From Ilex aquifolium (Eukaryota; Streptophyta; Magnoliopsida; Aquifoliales; Aquifoliaceae), in assembly GCA_951799425.1 (NCBI GenBank), contig OX637409.1:22102501-22166500 (forward strand): a stretch of DNA of 64,000 nt, given 5' to 3'. The notes below the pieces were generated by a model, which was given only the letters and a program-made list of their open reading frames with translations, did not search any database and was not told the origin of the DNA. Made by a program: the position numbers and the translations under genes. Below are positions 1-10,769 of the stretch, piece after piece. Positions within the stretch are counted from its first letter, which is position 1; each line of letters opens with the position of its first letter.

Positions 1-1349
1 TAAGTACGCATCATGGTTGCCCAGTAGCCGTTGTAATAGGCCTCTACTTCTCTGAACTGCTTGGAGAGATAGCAACTGCCCACGTCGAAGGCAACATTCT
101 TCCCAAGATTATTGAAAAGATTAGCAACATAGAGGTCATCTAGTGAAAATCTAGAGATAATGCCAGCCGAACAGAGAAATGCCACATCTCTTGGTTGTTT
201 GATGAGACCATTCATGAAAGAGACATAGTCTGTGAAGTATTTGTAGTGTAAGTCCCGGCATTGTTCCAAGGCAACAGAGTTTATGAGAAGGGTGGCAGTG
301 AAATCATTAATGGTTATGGTTGGAATTTGAAGGACCCGGTTTCGGAATTTTATGTACAAGAAGCTATAAGCTTTCCTCGATTCGACCCTGACCCTTGCTG
401 AGCGCAGTTCCGTAACGCATGGCATGGAGTGGTTTGATGCACGATATTCCTCTAGCTCTTGGATATTGATGACTTCCTCGGAGGGTACAAGACTGAAGTA
501 TAAAAACTCGAGTAAATGATTAGCTTTCTGACGGTTGGTCATGGAGATATTCATCTGGCAGATCTTTGAAAAGGTGGTTTCGTTGAAAACTTTCAGGGCA
601 AGTAAACTAATATCGTCTCCATACAAAGATTCAATAACGAAAGCAGGAAGTTGGTTTTCCAGCTTGATGAGGTCCTTAAGAAGTGTTGGGATCAGCCATG
701 GCCTTGTGAAGATGGGGTCGTTCAAATAATTTGAGAAACCTCCCGGGAGAAACCTGACTAACAGCTCAATTACAAAACAACCGTCCAGTAACATCATTTG
801 AACAAAATCATCACTAGACATGATGATTGTATCAGAGTAGCATTCTCTTGTGCGCTTTTCTAACCTTCTCATCCGATCAAGATAAAAACTTAGATCTTTT
901 CCAGATAAGTCACGTCGAGTACGAAGGAAGTTATGCAAATATAAACACTTACGCTCTTCAAACGCGAGTAAATGCTCCTCGCCGTGGTAGAAAGGGCCTA
1001 TCGATACAATTTCAGGCTTTTGGGCACTGTCATTGATACCCACAAGGCTAGGAGGAAGCCTGAAGATGCACACAGGTGATGAGCTTCGCCTTTCCAATTT
1101 TGTTTGTGGCTGAAGCTTTTCCTCAAGACGGCATCTCAAAAGATTCAGAAACGAAGCATCTGATTCGTCTTCGTTGCGTCGATTGAGTACTCTTTCTTCA
1201 TAGACTTCGGCCATTTCCTCACTTGTCTCGCTTGAACTCCCTTCACCGGACTCTGAGCTTACTCCATTATTTAGTGGGACTTTACTCAATCTTTCATCAT
1301 TCTCATATTCACCATTGAAAATAGCTTGGAGTTCTCTCTCAATACCCAT
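1..1349 (-). CDS. DUF247 / UPF0481 family protein, C-terminus cut off by window edge
   Basis: Reading the minus strand from the ATG at 1349 gives an uninterrupted frame of about 449 codons that leaves the window at position 1. It shows the DUF247 hallmarks in order: an acidic, Ser/Glu-rich N-terminus, then VCIFRLPPSLVGIND, EIVSIGPFYHG, LEKRTRECYSD, LLDGCFVIELL, PWLIPTLLKDLIKLENQLP, and near the edge FTDYVSFMNGL and LDDLYVANLFN. It aligns throughout with the complete paralogue at 5811-7340, so only about 38 residues, including the C-terminal membrane helix, should be missing. DUF247 proteins are plant-specific, usually one-exon, and probably membrane-anchored. Most have no known biochemical activity, although one grass subgroup is tied to self-incompatibility. 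No stop or frameshift was seen. The start is supported by the same MxxE-QAI beginning as in the paralogue and by the conserved leader upstream. Confidence 0.9.
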   Translation of the reverse strand, partial: MGIERELQAIFNGEYENDERLSKVPLNNGVSSESGEGSSSETSEEMAEVYEERVLNRRNEDESDASFLNLLRCRLEEKLQPQTKLERRSSSPVCIFRLPPSLVGINDSAQKPEIVSIGPFYHGEEHLLAFEERKCLYLHNFLRTRRDLSGKDLSFYLDRMRRLEKRTRECYSDTIIMSSDDFVQMMLLDGCFVIELLVRFLPGGFSNYLNDPIFTRPWLIPTLLKDLIKLENQLPAFVIESLYGDDISLLALKVFNETTFSKICQMNISMTNRQKANHLLEFLYFSLVPSEEVINIQELEEYRASNHSMPCVTELRSARVRVESRKAYSFLYIKFRNRVLQIPTITINDFTATLLINSVALEQCRDLHYKYFTDYVSFMNGLIKQPRDVAFLCSAGIISRFSLDDLYVANLFNNLGKNVAFDVGSCYLSKQFREVEAYYNGYWATMMRT

Positions 1350-1426
1350 CTCTCTCTCTATCTTTCTCTCTCCGTATGTGTGTTAAGATTAATCGAGGGC
1401 ACGATGTTGGAACGCACGATACTAGA

Positions 1427-1443
1427 ATATATATATATATATA
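1427..1443 (-). promoter_or_regulatory. TATA-like AT stretch and conserved leader of the first DUF247 gene
   Basis: An alternating AT tract lies about 80 bp upstream of the ATG at 1349. Between it and the ATG is the block TGGAACGCACGATACTAG (plus-strand reading, from 1408). The same block follows the TATA stretch at 4259-4269 and 7385-7391 in the two other array copies, so core promoter and 5' leader were duplicated with the genes. Promoter function is inferred from position and conservation only. Confidence 0.5.
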
Positions 1444-2107
1444 GTTTGGATTCCGCAATTTTCTTTTCGTGAAGGGGAAAAGACTTGACGTCTAAGAGCA
1501 CTTCCAGGCAATTGCATGGCACATATGGAGAAATGAAGTGCAAGTACTACTTCCACTAGGGTAAGTATGAAGTATCAATGACACTTCCCAGCAACTTCAT
1601 GCTGCTAGATTATAGATTTATAGTAGACTCGAATTTCTAGAGTTCGAATATGCTTACATTCCAAAACAGTTATTATTGTATCAGCCCAAAACTTCGTGTT
1701 GCTCTAAATTCTATTGTTATCGACAGAGAAAATCTAATCGACAGACAATTTTTAGACAATTGTCTGTGAGGGGTTCAAATGTTTTGTTTCAAAATTTTCT
1801 TGGTAAATTTTAATGAAAAACACACAATACACAGAATTAATAAAAGAGGATTCCTTTATTAATTCAATCGAAGGGACTTCGGTTACAAAAAAGACTGAAT
1901 TAACAGCCGTAATTACAACAGTAACTGTTTCCTAAAACTAATGTAACGCTACTCCTAAAATGCTCAGATCGTGAATTTTGTCGGAGTTTGAATGTATCGC
2001 ATCTTCTTCATTGCATGCATTTTTGTCCTCGTCGGCTTTTACCTCTTCACTTTGAGCTTTTAGCATTGTCACAAAAATCAACACCAAGTTCACACTGGTA
2101 TCATTGG

Positions 2108-2270
2108 CATGCACCTCATTTGTCAGCATCTTCCATTTAGTTTCTGGGGAGTGCACCTCATTTCTCAGCGTCTTCCAATTTTTTTTTTATTTTTTTTTTG
2201 AGATTAACACACAGAAATAACACACACATTTAGTTTCTAGAGAGTGCACCTCATTTCCCTGCATCTTCCT
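2108..2270. repeat. Three degenerate copies of a 40-60 bp repeat
   Basis: The phrase GTGCACCTCATTT followed by a short variable stretch and GCATCTTCC or GCGTCTTCC occurs three times, at about 2108, 2151 and 2243. TTTAGTTTCT precedes the second and third. A poly-T and short AT-rich spacer separates the last two copies. Its origin is not recognised. Confidence 0.55.
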
Positions 2271-2728
2271 TTTTGTTTTGATCTAATTTTATTTTTTGAA
2301 ACATAATAGTTTTGTGATGTTGATGGTTTAAATTTTTTAAGAATTAAACATTTTAAAGTAAGTTTTACAAAAAAAAAAAAAAAAAACACTTCAATTTCAA
2401 AAAATGAGAAACAAATTTTGAATAAAAATATTAATATAAAAGTGGAATGCATCATTTATATTTATAGTTTAGCCACTTGTTGCAAGACCCGTCCAAAATT
2501 TAAATATGAATAACATAATATTAAGAGTCTAAATGGATGATAGAAAATTTGAATTGTTTTTGAAAGGTTGATAATCAAGTTTGAGTTTTGTGTGTATTGA
2601 TTTTCGGGTCAAAATTAGTTTTAGAGGTGATTTAGCTTAAGAATGGTAGGTAGGTAAGTTTTTACATATTTTTATATTCATATAAGTCTACCATTGAATT
2701 CAGAAGGTTAAAAATCTAAGGATAAAGG

Positions 2729-2905
2729 TGTCTATGGGCCGGGCCTAGTGGGGTAGGCCCAAGCCCTTACCCAATTGAGTTATCAGGAGGGTCGAGCCGG
2801 GCTTTGGGTTGGAAAAGGTTACCCGCAGTCCAACCCGTGAGCCTATTGGACGGAACTTTTGGGCGGGCTTGCTGGACGGGCCAGACGAGTCTGCTTTTCG
2901 AGCTT
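2729..2905. repeat. GC-rich dispersed repeat with GGGCCGGGCC motif
   Basis: This island is far richer in G and C than its surroundings (GGGCCGGGCCTAG, GGGCGGGCTTGC, GACGGGCCAGACG). It has the look of the terminal part of dispersed non-autonomous DNA elements common in plants. I could not find both ends or a target duplication, so no family is assigned. Confidence 0.35.
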
Positions 2906-3061
2906 TTTTATATATAACTTTATTTAAAAATAATGAATATTTTTGTAATTTAATATTTTTGTAAGTTAATATTTTTATAAATTATATTTTTAAATTAAAA
3001 ATAAAGTTAAAATTGACAAAAAAAAAAATAATGAATAATTTTATTTTTGAATGGGGAAGAA

Positions 3062-4204
3062 CTACACCATTTGAACAAAATCATTACTAGACATGATGAT
3101 TGTATCAGAGTAGCATTCTCTTGTACTCTTTTCTAAACTTCTCATCTGATGAAGATAAAAAGTTAGACCTTTTCCAGATTCACTGAGGAATTTACGCAAA
3201 TATAACCGCTTATGGTCTTCAAACGCGCGTAAATGCTCTTTTGAAAGGGCCTGTCGATACAATTTCAGGCTTTTGGGCCTTGTCATTGATGCCCACAAGG
3301 CTAAGAGGAAACCTGAAGATGCATACAGCTGATGAGATCAGCCTATCGTACTTTCTTTCTAGTATACGCTTTTCATCAAGACCGCGTCTCAATGAATTCA
3401 AAGAATGCTGAAACGAATCAGATGATTCGTCTTCGTTGCGTCGTTTGAGTGCTCTTTCTTCATCGACTTCGGCTATTTCCTCACTTGTCTGGCTTGAACT
3501 CCCTTCACCGGAATTTGAGTTTGATGGGCCAGGCCCAAGGCCTAACTCAGGTTATAAATCCAATTTGCCCAACTAGACGAGATTCAATAGGTCCAACCCA
3601 AAAGAAATCCACGCCCAGTCAAACTCATTAGGGTTTGAGGAGCTACATCACCAAGGAGTAGGCATCGCCATCTCAAGAGCCTCATCCAAGCCGCCTTGGA
3701 TAAAGTCAACCACGTCATCCTTTGACCTGATCTTATGGGGAGCTCCATATATAACCGCCTCAGCCGTTAAGATGATAGCGTCAGCTCCACCAAATCAGCT
3801 ACTTAGTTACTAAAAAAGTGCTTCAGTTTGTTAAAATACACTATAAATTGTAAGCCCTACCAATACATGAGGGGCATCGAATACATCTGCTATCACTCTC
3901 ATCTTTCTCACAGCTTGTACCTTCGTCGCTCTTCCCTGATCTCCTTACACTCCTCGAAGTAATAAAATAGCAGGTCATCCTAGCTCTTCATAGTGGAGTA
4001 GGTCACGTTGACCGAACCACTCTACATCTTTGTCTTGCTTGTGTTACTCTCTTTTTACTTAATTACTGCATTAGTCATTAATTACTCAACAGGTGATGCA
4101 TAAAACCAATTTCTACATCATCAGAGTTTACTCCCTTATTTAGTGGGACTTGACTCAATCCTTCCTCATTCTCATACTCACCAATGCAAATAGCTTGGAA
4201 CTCT
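3062..4204 (-). pseudogene. DUF247 pseudogene: 5' part only, start codon lost, split by a solo LTR
   Basis: The minus strand carries DUF247 N-terminal sequence colinear with the gene at 5811-7340, from the ELQAICIGEYEN region (about 4204) to SSNDFVQMV (about 3062), where homology stops. Several lesions are visible. The stretch that should hold the ATG is replaced by a CT microsatellite. A 602-bp solo LTR sits inside the N-terminal coding part (3522-4123). An 8-bp deletion relative to the intact gene near 3240, at the FYHGKEHLL site, shifts the frame. The C-terminal two thirds are missing. It lies between the two good DUF247 genes in the same orientation, so the array once held at least three copies. 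Confidence 0.85.
3522..4123 (+). mobile_element. Solo LTR (fossil), 602 bp, probably Ty3/gypsy
   Basis: The element begins TGATGGGCC and ends CATCATCA, so it has TG...CA ends with a short TGATG/CATCA inverted repeat. It is flanked by the 5-bp direct repeat GAGTT (3517-3521 and 4124-4128). Inside are a TATA-like CCATATATAACC near 3745 and a GGTCACGTTGACCGAACCACTC-like stretch near 4012 typical of some gypsy LTRs. No internal region remains, as expected after recombination between two LTRs. It splits DUF247 coding sequence, so it is younger than the duplication of that gene. Confidence 0.8.
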
Positions 4205-4227
4205 CTCTCTCTCTCTCTCTCTCTCTT
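4200..4227. repeat. CT microsatellite replacing a DUF247 start region
   Basis: About 13 CT units lie where the functional paralogue has its ATG and first codons (7325-7340). The leader block continues directly after it (TGGAACGCACG from 4238). Confidence 0.8.
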
Positions 4228-4269
4228 TGTACGATGCTGGAACGCACGATACTAGAATTTATATATATA

Positions 4270-5800
4270 GTTTGGATTCCAAATTTTTTTTTTCGTAAAA
4301 GAGAAAAGAGTTTGTCCAGTCGAGGTATAAGAGCACTTACAGGCAACTGCATGGAATATATGGAGAACAAAAATTATTTATTCCATTAAATTGAAAGTGA
4401 GTTTTATTTAACATTAGAACTCACAAATAATTCAATAATTATATTGAATTAGATCCCCAATTAAGTCTCCAAATTAGACACTATAATATTGCTTGGTGGA
4501 AAAATGAAGTGCAAGTGCTACTTCCACGAGGGTAACAAGAAGCTGCTATTTTATTATTATCAATATTTGAAGCTTATTGAAAAATAGAAATTTATTTATT
4601 TTAATTTAGTTTTGGTTAATGAAAAATATATAGAATTTAGGTTTAATTTTGGGGATGAACACACAACTAAACCCTATTTATTGTTCAATTTGATTTTGAC
4701 CATTTAAAAACCCTATTTCAACCCAATTAAGTAACTTGAGTTCAAATTTTAATAATGTGTCATGCTTGAGTTGAAGTTGCTTGGGTTAGAACAATCTTTG
4801 AAATTCATAGAATCCTAGGGGGATTGTTAGCTGTATATTGTACGATTCCTCTATACAAAAAAGGTGTTTCTCTGTGCCATTATATATCAACAGACGGAGA
4901 ATTTTTACTTTTGTGCATACCTAGCTGCTTTTGGATCATTTTGCTTGGTTATTGTGACATTGTTTTTGGAAAAAAAGGAAAAAAAAAGGGGGGGGGGGGG
5001 GGGGGGGGGAGGTTAGTTATTGTGACTAGGTGGTGGTTGTGTTGGGTCACCCTCTTTCAAGTTTTAGAGGTGAATCCTCAGAAGGACTCCCATCTCTGGG
5101 AAAGTCCCCAATAGCAACTGTGTCAATCTTTGTTGGCTAGCTTGCTTCGCTTGGTTGGTGGATGGGTCGATTTTTTTTTTATTTACAAATCTCCTCCTTA
5201 GAGCGCCATGTAACCATACCTTTTTTGAATGGTATATTTTAAAGAGCGAATCACATAAATAAGATTGATCTATACATATTCATTTCAGGTCCACACATGT
5301 TAGAGATAGTTATTATCAAACAGATAGAAACCAAAAATAGACAAAGTTTTCACTCATTAAGAATTGAAAACATGTAACTAGATCGTTATGAAGATCTCGT
5401 GTTGGGTTGTGCTCGGATTGATGGTTTCATATCTTAAGTTGATTATACGTCAATCCACCTGAGTTGCACCCTTAATTTTCAAAATTTTGATTTTATTTAG
5501 GTAGATACTGGTAAGAATTTGACTAACATTACGTCCTCAACAGTGAGCTGCATACTCAATTACACAAACAAGGTTTAATAATAGAAACACCTTAGCATCA
5601 AAAGCAATAAAATGAAACAGTAGAAAAACCTCGGTTTGAGAAGAACAAAAAATAAAAAAAAAAGTTCAAAGACCTTCCATCAATATTTGACTAATTGCTT
5701 ACCCCAATCTTTTGTGCTTCTAGTACCATGTCTTGACAATACATCTTTCCTACCCGTTGAAAGCACGATCTACACTTAAGAACTCATAGATGGCTGCAAC
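4270..5800. other. Gene-free interval with DUF247 flank copy and a 22-G run
   Basis: 4370-4560 is a near copy of 7470-7650, part of the duplicated DUF247 flank. A run of 22 G at 4988-5009 follows an A-rich tract and is bracketed by two copies of GTTATTGTGAC (about 4947 and 5015). The 96-codon plus frame at 4824-5114 runs through this tract and has no family resemblance. The rest is AT-rich with nothing recognisable, up to the 3' flank of the next DUF247 gene. Confidence 0.5.
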
Positions 5801-5810
5801 GCGTTTTATG

Positions 5811-7340
5811 TTAAATCTGTCTGAACTGCTTCTGGTAACTCAAAACAGCCATGATGGTCTGTATCATAGTGAAAACTATGATAATGAAGGCAGAGAAGAC
5901 CGAGATAAAGGACCATGGACTGTTAAAGTAAGTACGCATCATGGTTGCCCAGTAGCCGCTGTAATAGTCCTCTACTTCTCTGACCTGCTTGTAGAGATAG
6001 CAAGAGTTCACGTTGAAGACAACATTCTTCCCAAGATTATTGAAAAGGTTAGCAACATAGAGGTCATCTAGCGAATATCTAGAGATAATGCCATCCGAAC
6101 AGAGAAATGCCACATCTCTTGGTTGTTTGATGAGACCATTCATGAAAGAGACATAGTCTGTGAAGTATTTGTATCGAAAGTGCCGGCATTGTTCCAAGGC
6201 AACAGAGTTTAAGAGAAGGGTGGCATAGAAATCATTAATGGTTATGGTTGGAATTTGAAGCACCCGATTTTCGAAGTCTAAGTCCAAGAAGCTACGACGG
6301 TTACTCAACTCGAACTTGACCCTTGATGAGCGCAGTTCCGTAACGCATGGGATGGACTGATTTGATGAACGATATTTCTCTAGCTCTTGGGAATCGATAT
6401 CTAAGTCGGAGGAGGGTACAAGACTGAAGTATAAAATCTCGAGCAAATTATTAGCTTCCATATGTTTGGCCATGGAGATATAATTCATCTCGTGGGTTCT
6501 TGAAAAGGCTGCTTCTCTAAAAATCCTCAGGGCAAGTTCACTAATATCGTGTCCAAACAAGGATTCAAGAAGGAAAGCAGGAAGCTGGTTTTCCAGCTTG
6601 ATGAGGTCCCTAAGAATTGTTGGGATCAGCCATGGCCTTGTGAAGATGGGGTCGTCCACAACATATGACAACCTTCCAGGGAGAAACCCGGCTAAGAACT
6701 CAATTACAAAACATCCGTCCAGTAACATCATTTCAACAAAATCATCACTAGACATGATGATTGTATCAGAGTAGCATTCTCTTGTGCGCTTTTCTAAGCT
6801 TCTCATCCGATCAAGATACAAATCTAGATGTTTTCCAGGTCCAACTGTTGAAGGAAGGCGTTTACCCAAATAATACCACTTATGCTCTTCAAACGCGAGT
6901 AAATGCTCCTTGCCGTGGTAGAAAGGGCCTATCGATACAATTTCAGGCTTTTGGGCCTTGTCATTGATGCCCACAAGGCTAGGAGGAAACCTGAAGATGC
7001 ATACATCTGATGAGATAGGCTTATCTAACTGTCTTTGTAGCTTTTCCTCAATACGGCGTCTCAAAGGACTCAAAGAATGCTGAAACGAAGCATCTGATTC
7101 GTCTTCGTTGCGTCGTTTGATTGCCCTTTCTTCATCGACTTCGGCTATTTCCTCACTTGTCTGGCTTGGACTCCCTCCACCTCTTTCTTCATCCACTTCG
7201 GCTATTTCCTCACTTGTCTGGCTTGGACTCCCTTCACCGGACTTTGAGTTTACTCCCTTATTTAGTGAGACTTGGTTCAATCCTTCCTCATTCTCATATT
7301 CACCAATGCAAATAGCTTGGAACTCCATCTCTCTAGCCAT
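5811..7340 (-). CDS. DUF247 / UPF0481 family protein, complete
   Basis: A single exon of 509 codons. Residues about 1-105 are acidic and low-complexity and include an exact tandem duplication, GSPSQTSEEIAEVDEER twice (about residues 37-72). The DUF247 domain runs from about residue 113 (VCIFRFPPSLVGIND, EIVSIGPFYHG) to the C-terminus, with SLEKRTRECYSD, MMLLDGCFVIEFL, LIKLENQLPAFLLE, NSVALEQCRHF and LDDLYVANLFNNLGKN. A hydrophobic segment at about 477-499 (SVFSAFIIIVFTMIQ) is the usual C-terminal membrane anchor. Length is normal for the family. Most DUF247 proteins have no known biochemical role. Neighbours are a degraded copy upstream and the partial gene at 1-1349, all in one orientation, which indicates tandem duplication. 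A second ATG four codons downstream (MEFQAI) is an alternative start. Confidence 0.93.
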   Translation of the reverse strand: MAREMEFQAICIGEYENEEGLNQVSLNKGVNSKSGEGSPSQTSEEIAEVDEERGGGSPSQTSEEIAEVDEERAIKRRNEDESDASFQHSLSPLRRRIEEKLQRQLDKPISSDVCIFRFPPSLVGINDKAQKPEIVSIGPFYHGKEHLLAFEEHKWYYLGKRLPSTVGPGKHLDLYLDRMRSLEKRTRECYSDTIIMSSDDFVEMMLLDGCFVIEFLAGFLPGRLSYVVDDPIFTRPWLIPTILRDLIKLENQLPAFLLESLFGHDISELALRIFREAAFSRTHEMNYISMAKHMEANNLLEILYFSLVPSSDLDIDSQELEKYRSSNQSIPCVTELRSSRVKFELSNRRSFLDLDFENRVLQIPTITINDFYATLLLNSVALEQCRHFRYKYFTDYVSFMNGLIKQPRDVAFLCSDGIISRYSLDDLYVANLFNNLGKNVVFNVNSCYLYKQVREVEDYYSGYWATMMRTYFNSPWSFISVFSAFIIIVFTMIQTIMAVLSYQKQFRQI

Positions 7341-7384
7341 CTCTCTCTTCCTCTTCGTACGATGCTGGAACGCACGATACTAGA

Positions 7385-7391
7385 ATATATA
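7385..7391 (-). promoter_or_regulatory. TATA box candidate of the complete DUF247 gene
   Basis: The minus strand reads ACTATATATTCTAG about 45 bp upstream of the ATG, followed by the leader block shared by the three array copies. The spacing fits a short 5' leader. Inferred from position and from conservation among paralogues. Confidence 0.5.
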
Positions 7392-9282
7392 GTTTGGATT
7401 CCAAAAGAGTTTGTCCAGTCGAGGTATAAGAGCACTTCCAGGCAACTGCATAGAATATATGGAGAATAAAAATTATTTATTCAATCAAATTGGAAGTGAG
7501 TTTCATTTAACATTAGAACTCACAAATAATTGAATAATTATATTGAATTAGATCCCTAATTAAGTCTCCAAATTAGACACTATAATATTGCTTGATGGAA
7601 AAATGAAGTGCAAGTGCTACTTCCACGAGGGTAACAAGAAGCTGCTACATTATAGTGGACTCGAATTTCTAGAGTTCGAATATGCTCAGATTCCAAACCA
7701 GTTATTATTGTATCGGTCCAAAACCTTACTAGTTCATTTTTATGGTGCTTAATCTATCAATTAAATCCTAGAATAAAGTGATTAGACATATTTTTTGACT
7801 GAAACCTGAGCTCAATGCCTTCGCAAATTTATTATCCATCCTAAAGTAACCTTTTTTTTTTTGGGGGCGGGGGCGGGGGCGGGGGAGGGGGAACTTAAAC
7901 CTTTGACCTCAAAAAGACAATGCCTTCATAAAATAATGTGTACCATTGGACCGAAATAACTTATTTTTGCTTTGGGTAGTGTACCTAAAAGCAAAAAGAT
8001 ATACATGTAATCTTCTTGTACCTAAAAACAGGAGTTAATTACCGAAATATGATAATTCAAAAATTTATTTACCAAAATACGATAGTTTTAAACTTATTTA
8101 CCAAATTATAACATTTTTTAAAAGTAATTTTAAACTACAACATATTTTCTTTAAAAAAATGTGATCGATGACATTTTCATTTAACAATTAGGTAGAAGGC
8201 GTGTTTCTTAGTCACGCTTGTTATTTGAATGGTTTCCCATTGTAAGCGTGATAATTAATCATGTTTTTTTCAAAAACGGTAAACATAAATTTTCACCCAT
8301 TAGATTGATGTAATTTTAGGGACAATACTTCCTGAACTTTCTAAAATATAACAACAATGTTATTGAAACAGAATTTATGAACTTAATAATTATAACCATT
8401 AGATTGTCAGTGAGTCTCAGAATTGAATGTATCACACTATACGTTTAAACATAATATAAGGAAAAAATTCAAAATAATTTAAAAAATAAAAATAAAAAAA
8501 AAACCGGTAACACCGTACGTTTAAACATAATACAAGGAAAAAATTCAAAATAATTTAAAAAAAAAAAAAAAAAAAACGATAACACCGTACCCTTAATGCA
8601 TTAATTTGTGTGTGCTTTGGTGTATTAGTGTGTGTGTATATTTGTATTTTGGTGTACTACTAATATGTGCATGTGTTTGTGTTTTGGTGTACTAATGTGT
8701 CTATTAAGAATTTTATTATTTTATGGGTTAATCGGTTTAACCCAACCCGTTATAAACCCAACCCATTATAACCCATTTATTAGGTGAGTGAATAATGGAT
8801 TGGATTTATTTTAGCCCAATCCAATTTAACTCAACTCATAACCAACCCAACCAACCCAACCCACCCATTTGCCACCCCTATAATGATCATAAACATAATG
8901 TATTAAGTCTCTAAATTATGTCCCAATAACATTAGTGAAAATGAGTAAAATTGCTGAGACTTAAAAAATTGATCTAATTTATTAATATGATGATTTGTCA
9001 AATGATAAAATCTCAATAAAGAAATTCAACATTTATAGATAACAACATTATTGGATCATGTCATGTACCACAACACTAGGTTAAATTTTAAGTCTCAATA
9101 ACATTACTTTTGCTTGTTATATGCACGGACGTGCTCGCACGCACGCACACACATTTACATATATAAATTATGCACTTTTGAGAGGGATGAAATGGGTGGT
9201 TGATCGAAATGGCTGAAAATATTTTGGAAGAAAAAGGAGAAAAATAACAAGAAAATTTTCCTTAACCCTATCACTAGACTAA
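7392..9282. other. Gene-free interval between the DUF247 array and the MITE
   Basis: 7470-7700 is the duplicated DUF247 upstream flank, also seen at 4370-4560 and in diverged form near 14.9 and 21.7 kb. A GGGGGC-rich tract lies at 7861-7890. About 75 bp (ACGTTTAAACATAATA...TTCAAAATAATTTAAA) occurs twice in tandem, near 8440 and 8515. 8720-8880 is rich in AACCCAACCC and ends GCCACCCCTA, a common end of small plant DNA elements, but I could not find its other end. No coding sequence recognised. Confidence 0.5.
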
Positions 9283-9751
9283 TGCTCCATTTGGTATGAT
9301 GGAAAAATAAAAGGATGGAAAGTTGAAAGGATGAGAAGTTAGATGAAAAGATAAAACATCATGTTTGGTAAGAAAGAAAAATATGAAGGATGAAAAAGTG
9401 AATGAATTAGCTTTCCTTCCAACTCACCAAAATCAATCCCTCCAAAATTGGAAGGAAAGTAGATGGAAAGTTAATTATGTGAGTTAAAATGTATGTTATT
9501 TATTTATATATCATTTGATATATACATATATCATATTTATCAATTACATATTATTTATTTATATTTTTTCATCCTTTTATTTTTTCATTAATATATAAAA
9601 AAATTAATTATTCATACTTTCCATCCATGCTATGTCAAACACAAAAAAAAAAAAAGTGTATCATTTATATTTTCCTTCTTTAAAGGGTACAAAATGTATC
9701 ATTCTTATTTTTTATCCCTTCTACTTTCCATCATTCATACTAAACGGAGCA
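9283..9751. mobile_element. MITE with TAA target duplication (PIF/Harbinger-like)
   Basis: The left end TGCTCCATTTGGTATGATGG is the imperfect inverted copy of the right end CCATCATTCATACTAAACGGAGCA. Both ends are flanked by TAA (9280-9282 and 9752-9754). The interior is 469 bp of AT-rich DNA with partial inverted symmetry (GGAAAGT...ACTTTCC) and no coding capacity. A TAA duplication fits the PIF/Harbinger superfamily. The family assignment is inferred from the duplication alone. Confidence 0.7.
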
Positions 9752-10002
9752 TAAGACTTATAAGATGTGTTGATAGATTTTCAAAAAAATCCCTATTATT
9801 AGGTGTCATTATAATATTTATCCCTATAGATTAATAAGTACCGGAGTTGGCTTCGGTACCGAAAAGGCAAAAATGGGTACGATACCGAAAAATGAAATCA
9901 ACTGACCGCTCGCCACCTGTCCACACCAAAACTCATAAAAACTTATAACCGGTTTCCCCGGTTTTGGTATATACTTCATGAAATAAAAATATAAACAAAA
10001 AT

Positions 10003-10440
10003 TTACAAGTTATTGAATGAACATGAACCCCTATACACTTTAAAGAATTAAAACATAAACCCTTATACACTTTAAAATTAAGTGATAATAAAAATTAAAA
10101 TGATAATTATTTATTATATTTAAACATGAAATAAAAATATAACAAAAAATTAAAATAGTTGGGGTTATTGAGTGAAATTAAATTAACATTATAGATTAAG
10201 TTAAAAATAATAGAAATTAAGTTGACCACTCAATAAATTAGAACAAATTTATCATATTTGGGTATACTTTTTGCGTTAAATTAAAATAGGTAAAAAAGTT
10301 TGGGATAATATGAAACTAATTACATAGTTGAGGGTGTAATATAAAAAATATGAGGGAAAATTTGAAAAAGAGTGATAATTTAGGGTTATAAGTGTAATTT
10401 AATGTTAACAAAAGCAACTTGATCGCTGGAAACCCTCTTG
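10003..10440. repeat. Left copy of a roughly 440-bp direct repeat flanking the satellite
   Basis: It shares with 13795-14352 the ordered phrases AAATAAAAATATAA, GTTAAATTAAAATAGG, AATATGAAACTAATTAC, ATAGTTGAGGGTGTAAT and CTTGATCGCTGG, with roughly 85-90% identity by eye over the last 170 bp. A shorter third copy occupies about 10504-10700. Confidence 0.6.
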
Positions 10441-10769
10441 ATCGCTACTGTGTGAAGCTCTTGATCGCTGATTGCAAACACTTGATCCCACTACTTTGAT
10501 CCCACTTGATCTACCTTAAAATTAAGTGATAAGTGATAATAGAAATTAAAATAATAATTATTTATTATATTTAAACATGAAATAAAAATATAACAAAAAA
10601 TTAAAATAGTTGGGGTGAAATTAAATTTTCTGTATAAGTATAAAAATAATAGAAATTAAGTTCACCACTAAATAAATTAAAACAAAGTTACTTTTTACTT
10701 TAAATTAAAAACAAGCGATTCAAGTTTGATTCCGATCGCTACATAACCCGATAGCCATCAAATTAAATA

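Larger units (their letters stand above)
1444..3061. other. Gene-free interval upstream of the first DUF247 gene
   Basis: 1490-1720 repeats the flank found upstream of the other DUF247 copies (GCACTTCCAGGCAA, AAATGAAGTGCAAGT, CTAGAGTTCGAATATGCT). The rest is AT-rich with poly-T and poly-A tracts. A minus-strand open frame at 1938-2156 (72 codons) resembles no family I recognise and lies partly in a local repeat, so I do not call it a gene. Confidence 0.5.

Noticed and set aside
1938-2156. 72-codon acidic frame on the minus strand
   Set aside because: Overlaps a local degenerate repeat and has no recognised family. Left as part of a gene-free interval.
4824-5114. 96-codon plus frame with a poly-Gly stretch
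   Set aside because: The Gly run is just the 22-G tract, and no homology was recognised.
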